A stretch of DNA of 13,704 nucleotides from Nannocystaceae bacterium (GTDB lineage: Bacteria > Myxococcota_A > Polyangia > Nannocystales > Nannocystaceae): contig JAESSZ010000008.1 of the NCBI GenBank assembly GCA_016763875.1, forward strand, positions 1-13,704, given 5' to 3'. Position numbers and translations under genes: made by a program. The notes under the pieces were generated by a model that had not been told where the DNA came from, did no database searches, and saw only the letters and a program-made list of their open reading frames with translations. This document shows, piece after piece, positions 6,122 to 13,608 of this stretch. Position 1 is the first letter of the stretch. Every line of letters begins with the position of its first letter.

Positions 6122-6982
6122 CTACCGATCGAGAACCCGGCGCAGGACCGCATCCCCGATCAATGCGTATTGCGGGGCCTGGTGTTCGCGGCCCCAGACC
6201 GCAGACGCCACGCCATGCAAGATCGTCAGTTGTCGCAGTTGGTGCTCCTCGTGGTCGGTGAGTCCGCGTCCAAACCCCTCGAAGAAGGCGACACGCGTAC
6301 GCTCGTCCTCGACCCACGGCCGGCCCCAGAGCTTCATCAGATCGGTCAATGGCGCGTCCGCCCGCGCTTGACCAAAGTCGACCACCACGAGGCGCAGGGC
6401 GGGGTCACGCACCATGAGCCAGTTCCACGGGGAGAAGTCGCGATGGGCGTACACGCGACGAACGCCGTGGAACGCTGAAGCATCGAAGGCCTCTCGCACC
6501 GCGTCCAACGTCGTCGCTGGCAGCAGCAATTCGCCTCGGCGACACCATCCAGCCATACGCGCAACCAGTGCGTCAGTGAGCGCCATCGGATCTGAGTCTG
6601 GGCAGGGAAGCTCAGCCAGCAGGCGACACACGCGACCACCCTCGCGATGCATGGCACGGCGCATCGCGCCATTGAGGCTCGCGTCAGTGGCCGCGACCCC
6701 GTCGATCCACTCCAGCACAAACGCGCTCACCGGGGGATCGAGTTGCGCGCGCAGAGTGGGCGCATACCGCCCTAGCTGAGACACCCAGGTCCGATACGCA
6801 TTTGCTTCACGACCGAAGCTCGCGGCGTCGTGGGGGCGCTTCACCACGGCGCGCTCCCCGGATCGAAGGCGCAAGGACCAAACCTCGGCCTGACTTGCGT
6901 GGCCCAGTGGTTCGACCTCGTCGATTGGACCGACGTGTCGTTCGATCTCTCGTGCGAGGGCTGCCGTCAGTTGGCCCGACAC
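6122..6982 (-). CDS. APH-family phosphotransferase (choline/aminoglycoside kinase fold)
   Basis: This 286-residue protein has the protein-kinase-like fold of the aminoglycoside phosphotransferase/choline kinase superfamily and should phosphorylate a small molecule or sugar with ATP. Visible motifs: AVVKRP with the ATP-binding Lys48, the catalytic loop HRDFSPWNW (His180, Asp182, Asn187) and the metal-binding VVDFGQAR (Asp202). An HxDxxxxN spacing is typical of APH rather than Ser/Thr kinases. The substrate is unknown; nothing points to antibiotic resistance, and homoserine, choline, thiamine or sugar kinases of this fold are equally possible. I prefer the GTG at 6982 because TATCGT lies 6 nt upstream, as at other putative leaderless genes here; a TTG at 7015 would add 11 residues. 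It faces folK across 7 bp and is divergent from the MYXO-CTERM gene. Confidence 0.85.
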   Translation of the reverse strand: MSGQLTAALAREIERHVGPIDEVEPLGHASQAEVWSLRLRSGERAVVKRPHDAASFGREANAYRTWVSQLGRYAPTLRAQLDPPVSAFVLEWIDGVAATDASLNGAMRRAMHREGGRVCRLLAELPCPDSDPMALTDALVARMAGWCRRGELLLPATTLDAVREAFDASAFHGVRRVYAHRDFSPWNWLMVRDPALRLVVVDFGQARADAPLTDLMKLWGRPWVEDERTRVAFFEGFGRGLTDHEEHQLRQLTILHGVASAVWGREHQAPQYALIGDAVLRRVLDR

Positions 6983-6994
6983 TCGCGTACGATA
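6983..6994 (-). promoter_or_regulatory. Putative leaderless promoter of the phosphotransferase gene (TATCGT -10)
   Basis: On the minus strand TATCGT (6994-6989) precedes the GTG start at 6982 by 6 nt. A TTGCGG lies 15 bp upstream of the hexamer and could be a -35 at short spacing. No Shine-Dalgarno sequence precedes the start. Confidence 0.4.
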
Positions 6995-7041
6995 CAGCAG
7001 GCGAACGCACCGCAACGTGCCTGGCCGCGACCATTCCCTGC

Positions 7042-7054
7042 TAGCATCAGCATC
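7042..7054 (+). promoter_or_regulatory. Putative leaderless promoter of the MYXO-CTERM gene (TAGCAT -10)
   Basis: TAGCAT (7042-7047) lies 7 nt before the GTG at 7055, with no Shine-Dalgarno sequence. Together with the TATCGT on the opposite strand it makes a back-to-back promoter region only 72 bp long between the two start codons. Confidence 0.4.
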
Positions 7055-8206
7055 GTGAACTGCAGACTTGGGTTGGGCATGGGTCTACTGGCGATGTTCG
7101 TGACAACGAGTGTCGCGCACGCGTTGCCAACAGAGATAAGCGACAGCGGTACCGAGGACGACGCCTCGCTAACGCTCACCATGCTCGACACGTTGATCAC
7201 ATCGGATCCGTTGGTCTGGTGTCGCATCGAAATAGAGATCGATACGATGCTCGTGGAGTTCACCGAGGACGACACCATCACGGTCTCGCTTTACGAAGAC
7301 GACGTCGTTTTCAACGACCTGGTCTGGACCAACGAGATCGTGCTGACGGCCGACGACGCGGCACAAACGACTTACGAAGCCGAGTTCGACTGCAGCGCGA
7401 TGGGGATGCGGGACGGAGTCGGCCAGCTGGAGTTCTACGCTCAGGTCGAGGTCGACAAGGATCTCTGCGGGATCACTTGCTTCAACGACAACCCGACGAC
7501 CGGCAATCTCGATGTCGTAGGGCTTGCCGATGATGACCAGGAAGAAGACGACAACCTTGACATGGCGATGCCCGCCGTCCTGGACGCCGTTCAAGAACTG
7601 ATTGCAGCCGACGACGACGTGGTGAGGGTTACATTGCCCGGGCCCGGCGCCATCGAAGCAGACATCGCGTTCATGAGCGAGTGCGGCGAGGTCGAACTAG
7701 AGATCGTCGACGACAGCGGCACCGTCGTCAGCGAGACTTCCCCAACCGACGGTGGCGTGATGGCCGTCGCCGACCCGTTGGGAGCAGGCGCGTACTTCAT
7801 CGTGACCCGGCCGGCCGACCAAGCTGGGTTCAACTTCTACGACATCGACGTCACGAGGATCGTCGACGACGAACCAGGCGACGACTCGGGCGGTAGCGAC
7901 GGTGCAGACGGCAGCGACGACGATGCAGGCCCCGACAGCGGCGCCGACGGCACCGGTTCGGCAGACGGTGGACCCGACGGCGGAGGACCCGACGGTGGCG
8001 GACCCGACGGCGGTGGACCCGACGGCGGAGACAATGGAGCGGAAAGCGGTGATGGCACCGGCAGCTCAGACGGCGGCGGCGGACAGGCCGGCGACGACGA
8101 CGGATGCGGTTGCTCGCAAACGCCGTCGCGGCAGACCCCACTATGGCTCACCGCTTTCCTGTTCACGGTGCTGATCCGTCGACGTCGTTCGGCGGCACGG
8201 CGATAG
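7055..8206 (+). CDS. Secreted acidic protein with MYXO-CTERM anchoring signal
   Basis: This 383-residue protein has a signal peptide (residues 1-23, cleavage likely after AHA), a very acidic beta-rich body rich in Asp/Glu, and a region about 190-270 that resembles a bacterial pre-peptidase C-terminal (PPC)-type beta domain (VRVTLPGPG ... LGAGAYFIVT). It then has a low-complexity Asp/Gly/Ser/Pro linker (about 275-345) with a GGPDG repeat, and a C-terminal MYXO-CTERM signal: GCGC (Cys351, Cys353), a hydrophobic helix (PLWLTAFLFTVLI) and RRRR. In myxobacteria this signal is known to be processed, with lipid-type anchoring to the cell surface. The GTG at 7055 is chosen because the signal peptide begins there and TAGCAT precedes it; longer in-frame starts would prepend unrelated residues that overlap the divergent gene. 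Asp-rich loops suggest calcium binding, but no strict motif is seen. Its binding partner or role is unknown. Confidence 0.85.
   Translation: MNCRLGLGMGLLAMFVTTSVAHALPTEISDSGTEDDASLTLTMLDTLITSDPLVWCRIEIEIDTMLVEFTEDDTITVSLYEDDVVFNDLVWTNEIVLTADDAAQTTYEAEFDCSAMGMRDGVGQLEFYAQVEVDKDLCGITCFNDNPTTGNLDVVGLADDDQEEDDNLDMAMPAVLDAVQELIAADDDVVRVTLPGPGAIEADIAFMSECGEVELEIVDDSGTVVSETSPTDGGVMAVADPLGAGAYFIVTRPADQAGFNFYDIDVTRIVDDEPGDDSGGSDGADGSDDDAGPDSGADGTGSADGGPDGGGPDGGGPDGGGPDGGDNGAESGDGTGSSDGGGGQAGDDDGCGCSQTPSRQTPLWLTAFLFTVLIRRRRSAARR
7964..8029 (+). repeat. 15-bp tandem repeat encoding (GGGPD) linker
   Basis: Units GACGGTGGACCC, GACGGCGGAGGACCC, GACGGTGGCGGACCC, GACGGCGGTGGACCC and a partial GACGGCGGA follow each other from 7964. 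Differences fall mostly at third codon positions, so the DGGGP peptide is conserved while the DNA has drifted. The tract lies in the flexible linker before the MYXO-CTERM signal and probably sets the stalk length. Confidence 0.9.
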
Positions 8207-8209
8207 CTG

Positions 8210-11200
8210 CTAGTCAGCCGAATCGATCGGCGCCAGCAATAGCTCGACGTCTGCGGGCGCGAGCCGCAAGCCGGCCGCGGCGCGAGTCTCCGCGGCGCGC
8301 TGAAGTGCATCCGTCAACGCTCGCTTGCGATCCTGCAACGCGAGCACCCCTTGCTCGACGGTACCTTCGCAAACGAGGCGGTACACGGTGACCGGACGCG
8401 TCTGACCGATGCGATGCGCGCGGTCGGTCGCCTGCTCTTCAACGGCAGGGTTCCACCACGGGTCGTAGTGAATCACGACATCTGCCGCGGTCAAGTTGAT
8501 CCCCGTCCCACCCGCTTTCAGTGAAACCAGCAGGACAGGAAACCCGCCGGCCTGAAACGCGTCGACGACTTCCTGTCGTTTGCGGGTCTTACCTGTGATT
8601 CTCTGGTGCTGGATGTCCGCCGCGTCTAGCTGATGTCCGATGACGTCCAGCATGCTGGTGAACTGACTGAAGATAATCGTCCGTCGACCCGCCGCGAGTA
8701 GCTCCGTGAGTAGCTCCATCAGACGATCGGTCTTGGCGCTCCCCGCCCCGCTACGCCGTGCCATTTCGGTCTTGACCAACGATGGATGACAGCAGACCTG
8801 GCGCAGTTTGAGCAGCGCATCCAGAACGACGATCTGACTCCTGGCCAAACCACGCTCGTGAAGCGCGTCGCGGACACGCTTTTCCATGGTCATGCGCACC
8901 GATTCGTACAAATCGCGCTGCTTGGGACCCAGTGGCACCGTCAAGATCGACTCGGTCTTGGGTGGAAGATCCGAAAGGACTTGAGCCTTCGTGCGTCGGA
9001 GCAAGAACGGCGCAACTCGAGCGGACAACGCGGCAAAACGACGCGAGTCTCCCTGGCGCTCAATCGGGCCGCGGTAGAATCGCGAGAACTCCCGACGAGA
9101 ACCCAGCAGCCCTGGGGTCGAGAACGTGAGCAGCGACCACAACTCCTCGAGGTGATTCTCCATCGGCGTGCCCGTGAGGCACAGACGCTGACGCGCATCG
9201 AGGGTGCGCGCGGCTTGAGCGACGGCAGTCTGTGGGTTCTTGATCGCTTGCGCCTCGTCGAGAACGACAATGTGCCACTGACGGGCGCACAACTGCTCGT
9301 CACGGTGGAGCAGCGCGTACGTCGTGACAACCACGTCCGGCATGTCATCGTCGTTCAAGTCTCCGCGGTCCGGTCCATGGAAGAGCGCGCAACTCAGCCC
9401 GGGCGTGAACCGCTCACACTCGCGGATCCAGTTGTGCAGAACTGTCCGCGGCGCCACGACCAAACACGGTCGGTCGAGTCGGCCCGCGTTCTTTTCGACG
9501 AGCAGGTGCGCCAATGTCTGGACCGTTTTGCCCAGGCCCATGTCATCGGCCAGCACGCCGCCGAAACCGTGCTCTCGCAGCAGTCCCAGCCACTGCAGCC
9601 CCGAGAGCTGATAGTCGGGGAGCTCGGTTTTGAGTCCCTCGGGCGCGGCAATCGAAGGTAGAGGTGTTTTGTGGGTGAGCTGCTCGGCCAGCGTTTTCAA
9701 GGTGGAGTCGCCGTGCCAAGCAAACCCGTCGAGTGCGAGTAAGCGGCCACCGTCCGCGGCGGTCATCTGCAAACGACCGTCGGCGAGCAGTCGGTCGTCG
9801 AACAGCTCGACCAGCGTGTCCAAGATCTTGGAGAGGCGCTCACTCGGCAACGAGACCCAACGCCCGTCCGCTAGCCGGAGTGGGATCTCCTTGGCATCGA
9901 CACTGATCCGGTCGCGTTCGAGCCGTCCGCTGCGAATCGCGTCGACCACCGCTGGAAGTAGATTGACTCGCACCCCCTCGACTTCGACGCCAAGCTCTAG
10001 GCTGAACCAGTCGACGCCTGCGACCTCGGAGTCTCCCTCGGGACCCGACAGCTCCATGTACCACTCGCCATCGCCGAGCGCCTGGACTGGGAAGTCCTCT
10101 TCGATGTCCACCGTCCACCCTGCGGTGCGCAACTGAGGGACCGCATGCTCGCGGAACCCGGTCCACCCCAGCCCCCCCGACAGCGTCACCGCGGGAGGGT
10201 CGTAGGACACGGTCATGCCGATGGGTCCCAACTCTGCCAGACGTTCCCCTTCGGCGGCCACATCGCGCGTGGCCTTGAGGACCTCGAGGCCAACCACCAA
10301 GGCTGCGTCCTCGCCGTCGTCCTCGTAGTTTGGGCCGAACTCCACCCGTACCGCGCCGTAGTCAAACGACACGACCGCCTGCACATGCGCAAGACCGTCA
10401 CGACCGGGATCGCGAGTCGGGTCGACGCCCAGCCAAAGTCGCGGCGCAGGGTCAACATCGGGCTGCCATTGGATCGGGCGATGCGTCGGCCGCGGCACCC
10501 CCAGTTCGTCCAAACACTCGACAAGATCCGGTGGCAGTTGCTCTACGGTTTCCGGTTCCAGCACCGGGAGGTCCACCAAAGCGTCCGCTAGCCGCTCCGG
10601 GAGATCGAGCCGCAACGGACCGGTCTTCCCCGTGCTGGCCTCGAAGTAGTACAGCGGCGACAACGGCAGCACGACCGCTTCCACCATAGGAACCGCATCC
10701 TCGGGGGCATCTTCCTCGGGGGCATCTTCCCCGGGGGCATCTTCCCCGGGGGCATCTTCCCCGGGGGCATCTTCCCCGGGGACATCTTCCGCTGCGGCAT
10801 CTTCCGCGGGGGCATCTTCCGTCGTGGGTGCATCCCCGTCCGCCTGATACTCCTCCGACTCGACGCTCATCAGCACGGCGAGCCGCTGACGTCCGGAGTC
10901 GTCGGTGCGCCACTCAATCCGGGCCTGACGAGGCTCGCCGACACACAGCGGCGGTGTCATGGGGTCGCCAATGTGACAGCGGCCAGTTTCCACAAAATCG
11001 AGGAAGAGGCGCGTGGCGTGGGGATCGCGACCAAACCCAGGATCTTGCGGCGAGGCGTAGCGAAAGTCCGAACGGAGCCGCGTGAGCCGAAACCACAGCA
11101 GTCGGTCGTAGTCCGAGACGTACTTTGCAACGTCCCCGTAGCCGCTAACCGCAAACCGCATGTCGTAGGGCGCGCTCTTGCCCAACTCGCCGCTCTTGCG

Positions 11201-11734
11201 CACAAACACGGACCGCGCCTCGATCACCAACCGACTCGGACCACCGGCCGTCGGCACGCGAACCTCCAACATGTAGATCAGTTGCTTCGTGGAACCGGCC
11301 ACTTCCTGCGGTGGTGGACCGTCGTCCGCAAGGGCCTGCGTCCAACCGCGCAGCGCCACCAGGTCCTCGCCAGGATCTCTCTTCTCCCGAACCTGGCTCC
11401 GCGTCCGCTTGCTCGGCGCCGCGCCAGGCACCGGGCGATACTCTCTCAGCGCGCACAGGACGGCAGCTTGGTGTTTGCACGGCGGCGCGGACGCACAGGT
11501 ACACGTGCCCGAGAGATGGACACCCTTGTCCTCCCACACCCGAACGACAACCTCGTAGGGTTCAGCCTCCGTGCCATGAACTAAGGCCTGCCACGCCGAG
11601 GTCGTGGTGGACCACTGCACCGCACCGACGTGACCATCACGGAAATAGTGTTGACCACGTGTCCAGGCGTTGGGCGAAAACTCCCGTTGCAGGCGTGGGT
11701 CCTCGAAGGGTGAGATCACGTGCGGTGCAAGCAA
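8210..11734 (-). CDS. SWIM zinc finger / SNF2-family DEAD-like helicase (Swi2/Snf2 ATPase)
   Basis: The 1174-residue product combines a SWIM zinc finger, CTCASAPPCKH (Cys78, Cys80, Cys86, His88), with a C-terminal Snf2 motor. Motor motifs: Walker A MGLGKT (Lys736), VLDEAQ box (Asp826-Glu827), LTGTPMEN, and in the helicase-C lobe SLKAGGTGINLT and the arginine-finger QATDRAHRIGQ near residue 1100. Such proteins are ATP-dependent DNA translocases that remodel protein-DNA complexes; bacterial relatives include RapA/HepA-type factors, and the SWIM form is a separate, poorly studied group common in myxobacteria. An acidic Glu/Asp/Ala/Pro repeat tract sits between the finger and the motor. TTG at 11734 is the first start; GTG at 11719 is an equally good alternative (residue 6). 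The stop lies 3 bp from that of the convergent MYXO-CTERM gene. The family call is secure; the biological role is not. Confidence 0.92.
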   Translation of the reverse strand: MLAPHVISPFEDPRLQREFSPNAWTRGQHYFRDGHVGAVQWSTTTSAWQALVHGTEAEPYEVVVRVWEDKGVHLSGTCTCASAPPCKHQAAVLCALREYRPVPGAAPSKRTRSQVREKRDPGEDLVALRGWTQALADDGPPPQEVAGSTKQLIYMLEVRVPTAGGPSRLVIEARSVFVRKSGELGKSAPYDMRFAVSGYGDVAKYVSDYDRLLWFRLTRLRSDFRYASPQDPGFGRDPHATRLFLDFVETGRCHIGDPMTPPLCVGEPRQARIEWRTDDSGRQRLAVLMSVESEEYQADGDAPTTEDAPAEDAAAEDVPGEDAPGEDAPGEDAPGEDAPEEDAPEDAVPMVEAVVLPLSPLYYFEASTGKTGPLRLDLPERLADALVDLPVLEPETVEQLPPDLVECLDELGVPRPTHRPIQWQPDVDPAPRLWLGVDPTRDPGRDGLAHVQAVVSFDYGAVRVEFGPNYEDDGEDAALVVGLEVLKATRDVAAEGERLAELGPIGMTVSYDPPAVTLSGGLGWTGFREHAVPQLRTAGWTVDIEEDFPVQALGDGEWYMELSGPEGDSEVAGVDWFSLELGVEVEGVRVNLLPAVVDAIRSGRLERDRISVDAKEIPLRLADGRWVSLPSERLSKILDTLVELFDDRLLADGRLQMTAADGGRLLALDGFAWHGDSTLKTLAEQLTHKTPLPSIAAPEGLKTELPDYQLSGLQWLGLLREHGFGGVLADDMGLGKTVQTLAHLLVEKNAGRLDRPCLVVAPRTVLHNWIRECERFTPGLSCALFHGPDRGDLNDDDMPDVVVTTYALLHRDEQLCARQWHIVVLDEAQAIKNPQTAVAQAARTLDARQRLCLTGTPMENHLEELWSLLTFSTPGLLGSRREFSRFYRGPIERQGDSRRFAALSARVAPFLLRRTKAQVLSDLPPKTESILTVPLGPKQRDLYESVRMTMEKRVRDALHERGLARSQIVVLDALLKLRQVCCHPSLVKTEMARRSGAGSAKTDRLMELLTELLAAGRRTIIFSQFTSMLDVIGHQLDAADIQHQRITGKTRKRQEVVDAFQAGGFPVLLVSLKAGGTGINLTAADVVIHYDPWWNPAVEEQATDRAHRIGQTRPVTVYRLVCEGTVEQGVLALQDRKRALTDALQRAAETRAAAGLRLAPADVELLLAPIDSAD
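10706..10825 (-). repeat. 15-bp minisatellite encoding PGEDA repeats in the SNF2 protein
   Basis: Eight 15-bp units run from 10706 to 10825. The four at 10721-10780 are identical (plus strand GGCATCTTCCCCGGG), and the outer ones differ by one to a few bases. On the coding strand each unit gives Pro-Gly-Glu-Asp-Ala or a variant (EEDA, AEDA, VPGED). Identical central copies with degenerate edges suggest active slippage or unequal recombination, always in frame. Confidence 0.95.
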
Positions 11735-11772
11735 TCACGCCAGTGCCCGCGGCGCAAGCTGCCGCCGACGAT

Positions 11773-11805
11773 GCGAGCGAGATATCGCTGGGATGTCTCG
11801 CTCGC
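11773..11805. promoter_or_regulatory. 10-bp perfect inverted repeat, possible operator or RNA hairpin
   Basis: GCGAGCGAGA (11773-11782) is matched by TCTCGCTCGC (11796-11805) around a 13-nt loop. It lies in the SNF2/kinase divergent region, about 40 bp upstream of the SNF2 start. No T-run follows on either strand, so a classical terminator is unlikely. A dimeric regulator site or a leader hairpin in the SNF2 mRNA are possible. Confidence 0.4.
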
Positions 11806-11982
11806 TTGGCGTCACCCACGCGCGCGGAGGCGACTTGGGGCGGGGTGTGTGGGCCAAACCGCACCAACTCGGAAAATACGCCCATCTTCGGCGAGATTGC
11901 CCCGTGGACTGCACCTCCATCCAGTAGCTGGACGACGTCGAGGTCCGGCGGGGGATTTCGCGGAGGCATGGCTGCTGCGCGG

Positions 11983-11997
11983 TACAATCGATAGGCC
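11983..11997 (+). promoter_or_regulatory. TACAAT -10-like hexamer before the kinase gene
   Basis: TACAAT differs from the -10 consensus TATAAT by one base and lies 9 nt before the kinase ATG at 11998, implying a 5' leader of only 2-3 nt. No good -35 is visible. An AGG at 11993-11995 is too close to the ATG for normal ribosome binding. Confidence 0.45.
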
Positions 11998-13608
11998 ATG
12001 GCGGCGGACTCGGTGGACAACCCTCGCGACTCGCAGGAAGAGTCGACCGCGCGCGGTTACGGGGCCCGAGTCACCGATCCGTCCAAGAATTCCGGGTTCA
12101 CGCCCCCAACCGCCCTCGCGCGCTACGTGATCAAACACGAGATCGGCCGCGGGGGCCGTGGTGTCGTGTTCAAGGCCTGGGACCCGAGCCTGAAACGCAT
12201 GACCGCGATCAAGCTCGTGCAGGGGCATCGCCGCAGTCAGACCGCCACACAGCGGTTTGTGCTCGAGGCACGCGCCCTCGCTCAACTTTCCCATCCCAAC
12301 GTGGTGGAGATCTTCGACGCGGGCACGTACGACGACGAAAAGTCGCAGTTCATCGTGATGGCACTGCTGGAGGGGCTGTCCCTCACGCGATGGTTGCGCA
12401 CCTCACGATCGGCTGGCGAACGCATCAGGGTGTTCGTGGCCGCCGGGCGGGGTCTCGCGGCGGCGCACGCTCGCGATATTGTCCACCGGGACTTCAAGCC
12501 CGACAACGTCATCGTGGGTGGCGATGGTGACGTCAAGGTCTTGGATTTCGGCCTCGCTGCGATGCGAGGCACGGGGAGCACCGATCATGGGCCCTCCAAC
12601 GGCCCCCAAGGCAGCACAGGGGACGTGCGCGACTCGGCACCGTTGACTCGACTGACGATAGAAGGAACCGTGATGGGGACCCCCCGCTACATGGCGCCCG
12701 AGCAACTCGCTGGCGATGCCATCGGGGCCCAGGCCGACCAATACAGTTTTTGTCTCGCGTTCCTCGCGGCACTTCGCGGCGACACCGTATTCACGACCTC
12801 GAGCCTCAAGAAGATGCGCGCGGCGAAGATGCAGCGCAACCTGCTGCCAACGCCGAAAGACGATTCCACTCCTCGCTGGCTACGCTCAGTGCTTCTCCGG
12901 GGCCTCTCCGCGAAACCCGGCGATCGTTGGCCATCGATGTCGGCGTTGCTCCGTGCAATCGTGATCTCGTCCCGCAGGCGGCCGAGATCACTGATCGCAG
13001 CTGCCTCGATCGGGCTCGTTGTTGCCTCTGCCGCGTGGGTCCTGGAGGACCCTTCAGAGGTTGCCTGCAGCCACGCCGCGACGCGGATCGACGAGGCCCT
13101 TGCCGACGCGGCGCTGACGATTCCCGCCGACACACTGCAAGCCCTACCTTCGGCAGCCGCTGAGGAGATCCAGAGCGCGGTACTTGCCTGGGGCGGCTCG
13201 AGTCGCGATGCGTGGCGCGGCGCCTATACCGACACGTGTACTGCACGAACGAAGGGTGCGCTGACCGACCGCGCATTTGACCGCCGCATGAACTGCCTGC
13301 ACTCGGTTCGTGCGCGCTGGACCGCGTTGGCGGGCGTCGTACGCGAGGCCAAGTCGGAAAATGCTGGGCGCCTCGCGCGACACGTAGCCAGAGCCCCGCG
13401 GGCCGGTCTGTGCGCCAACGACGATGCGCTCACGCAGGATGCGGAGCTTCCGGTCGCTGCCGACCGTGAAGAAGTCGAACGTCTTCGGGACACGTTGGCG
13501 CGAGCAAACGCTGAGGCCAAAGCGGGTCACATCGGGGACTCGCTCGCTCTGCTGGCAGAAACGCGCGCCTCAGCTGAGGCGCTCGGCTTGTCCGCTTTGT
13601 CTTGCTAG
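11998..13608 (+). CDS. Membrane Ser/Thr protein kinase (Hanks type), apparently truncated in its TPR region
   Basis: The 536-residue product has a complete eukaryotic-type kinase domain (about residues 43-322): glycine loop EIGRGGRGVVF (49-58), ATP Lys72, Glu90, catalytic HRDFKPDN (163-170), DFG (183-185) and MAPE (232-235). All catalytic residues are present, so it should be active. The DFG-to-APE segment is 50 residues, longer than usual, with a Gly/Ser/Pro/Asp insertion. RRRPRS at 327-331 precedes one membrane helix (about 332-349), so the kinase faces the cytoplasm; the exterior part is Ala-rich helical with several Cys. The last 60 residues (REEVERLRDTLARANAEAKAGHIGDSLALLAE...) look like the first TPR helices. 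Myxobacterial relatives usually carry many TPRs and run to 800 residues or more; here the frame stops after one, next to a drop in GC. Start: ATG 11998 with TACAAT upstream. Confidence 0.88.
   Translation: MAADSVDNPRDSQEESTARGYGARVTDPSKNSGFTPPTALARYVIKHEIGRGGRGVVFKAWDPSLKRMTAIKLVQGHRRSQTATQRFVLEARALAQLSHPNVVEIFDAGTYDDEKSQFIVMALLEGLSLTRWLRTSRSAGERIRVFVAAGRGLAAAHARDIVHRDFKPDNVIVGGDGDVKVLDFGLAAMRGTGSTDHGPSNGPQGSTGDVRDSAPLTRLTIEGTVMGTPRYMAPEQLAGDAIGAQADQYSFCLAFLAALRGDTVFTTSSLKKMRAAKMQRNLLPTPKDDSTPRWLRSVLLRGLSAKPGDRWPSMSALLRAIVISSRRRPRSLIAAASIGLVVASAAWVLEDPSEVACSHAATRIDEALADAALTIPADTLQALPSAAAEEIQSAVLAWGGSSRDAWRGAYTDTCTARTKGALTDRAFDRRMNCLHSVRARWTALAGVVREAKSENAGRLARHVARAPRAGLCANDDALTQDAELPVAADREEVERLRDTLARANAEAKAGHIGDSLALLAETRASAEALGLSALSC

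Larger units (their letters stand above)
11735..11997. other. Divergent intergenic region between SNF2 and Ser/Thr kinase genes
   Basis: About 263 bp separates two divergent genes. I see no convincing coding frame. It contains a 10-bp perfect inverted repeat (11773-11805) and a TACAAT hexamer (11983-11988) close to the kinase start. Open frames crossing the region have Arg/Pro/Ala-rich, shadow-like composition. Confidence 0.5.

Noticed and set aside
6122..6982. Aminoglycoside resistance gene
   Set aside because: The fold is APH-like, but this superfamily is dominated by metabolic small-molecule kinases, and there is no mobile-element or resistance context.
8786..9100. Possible break or second gene within the SNF2 coding region
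   Set aside because: The minus frame is open throughout with all motor motifs in order, so it is a single intact gene.
8786..9661. Long plus-strand open frame opposite the SNF2 motor domain
   Set aside because: It lies wholly antisense to conserved helicase motifs, has Arg/Gln-rich composition and resembles no protein; long shadow frames are expected in GC-rich DNA.
10706..10825. CRISPR array
   Set aside because: The 15-bp units are directly adjacent with no spacers, lie in frame within a helicase gene and encode an acidic peptide.
11960..11998. Sigma-54 promoter before the kinase gene
   Set aside because: A TGGC is present but no GC element follows at the required -12 spacing.
11637..12020. 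Minus-strand open frame spanning the SNF2/kinase intergenic region
   Set aside because: It would overlap both flanking genes, includes the out-of-frame SNF2 start region, and shows no domain, signal or ribosome site.
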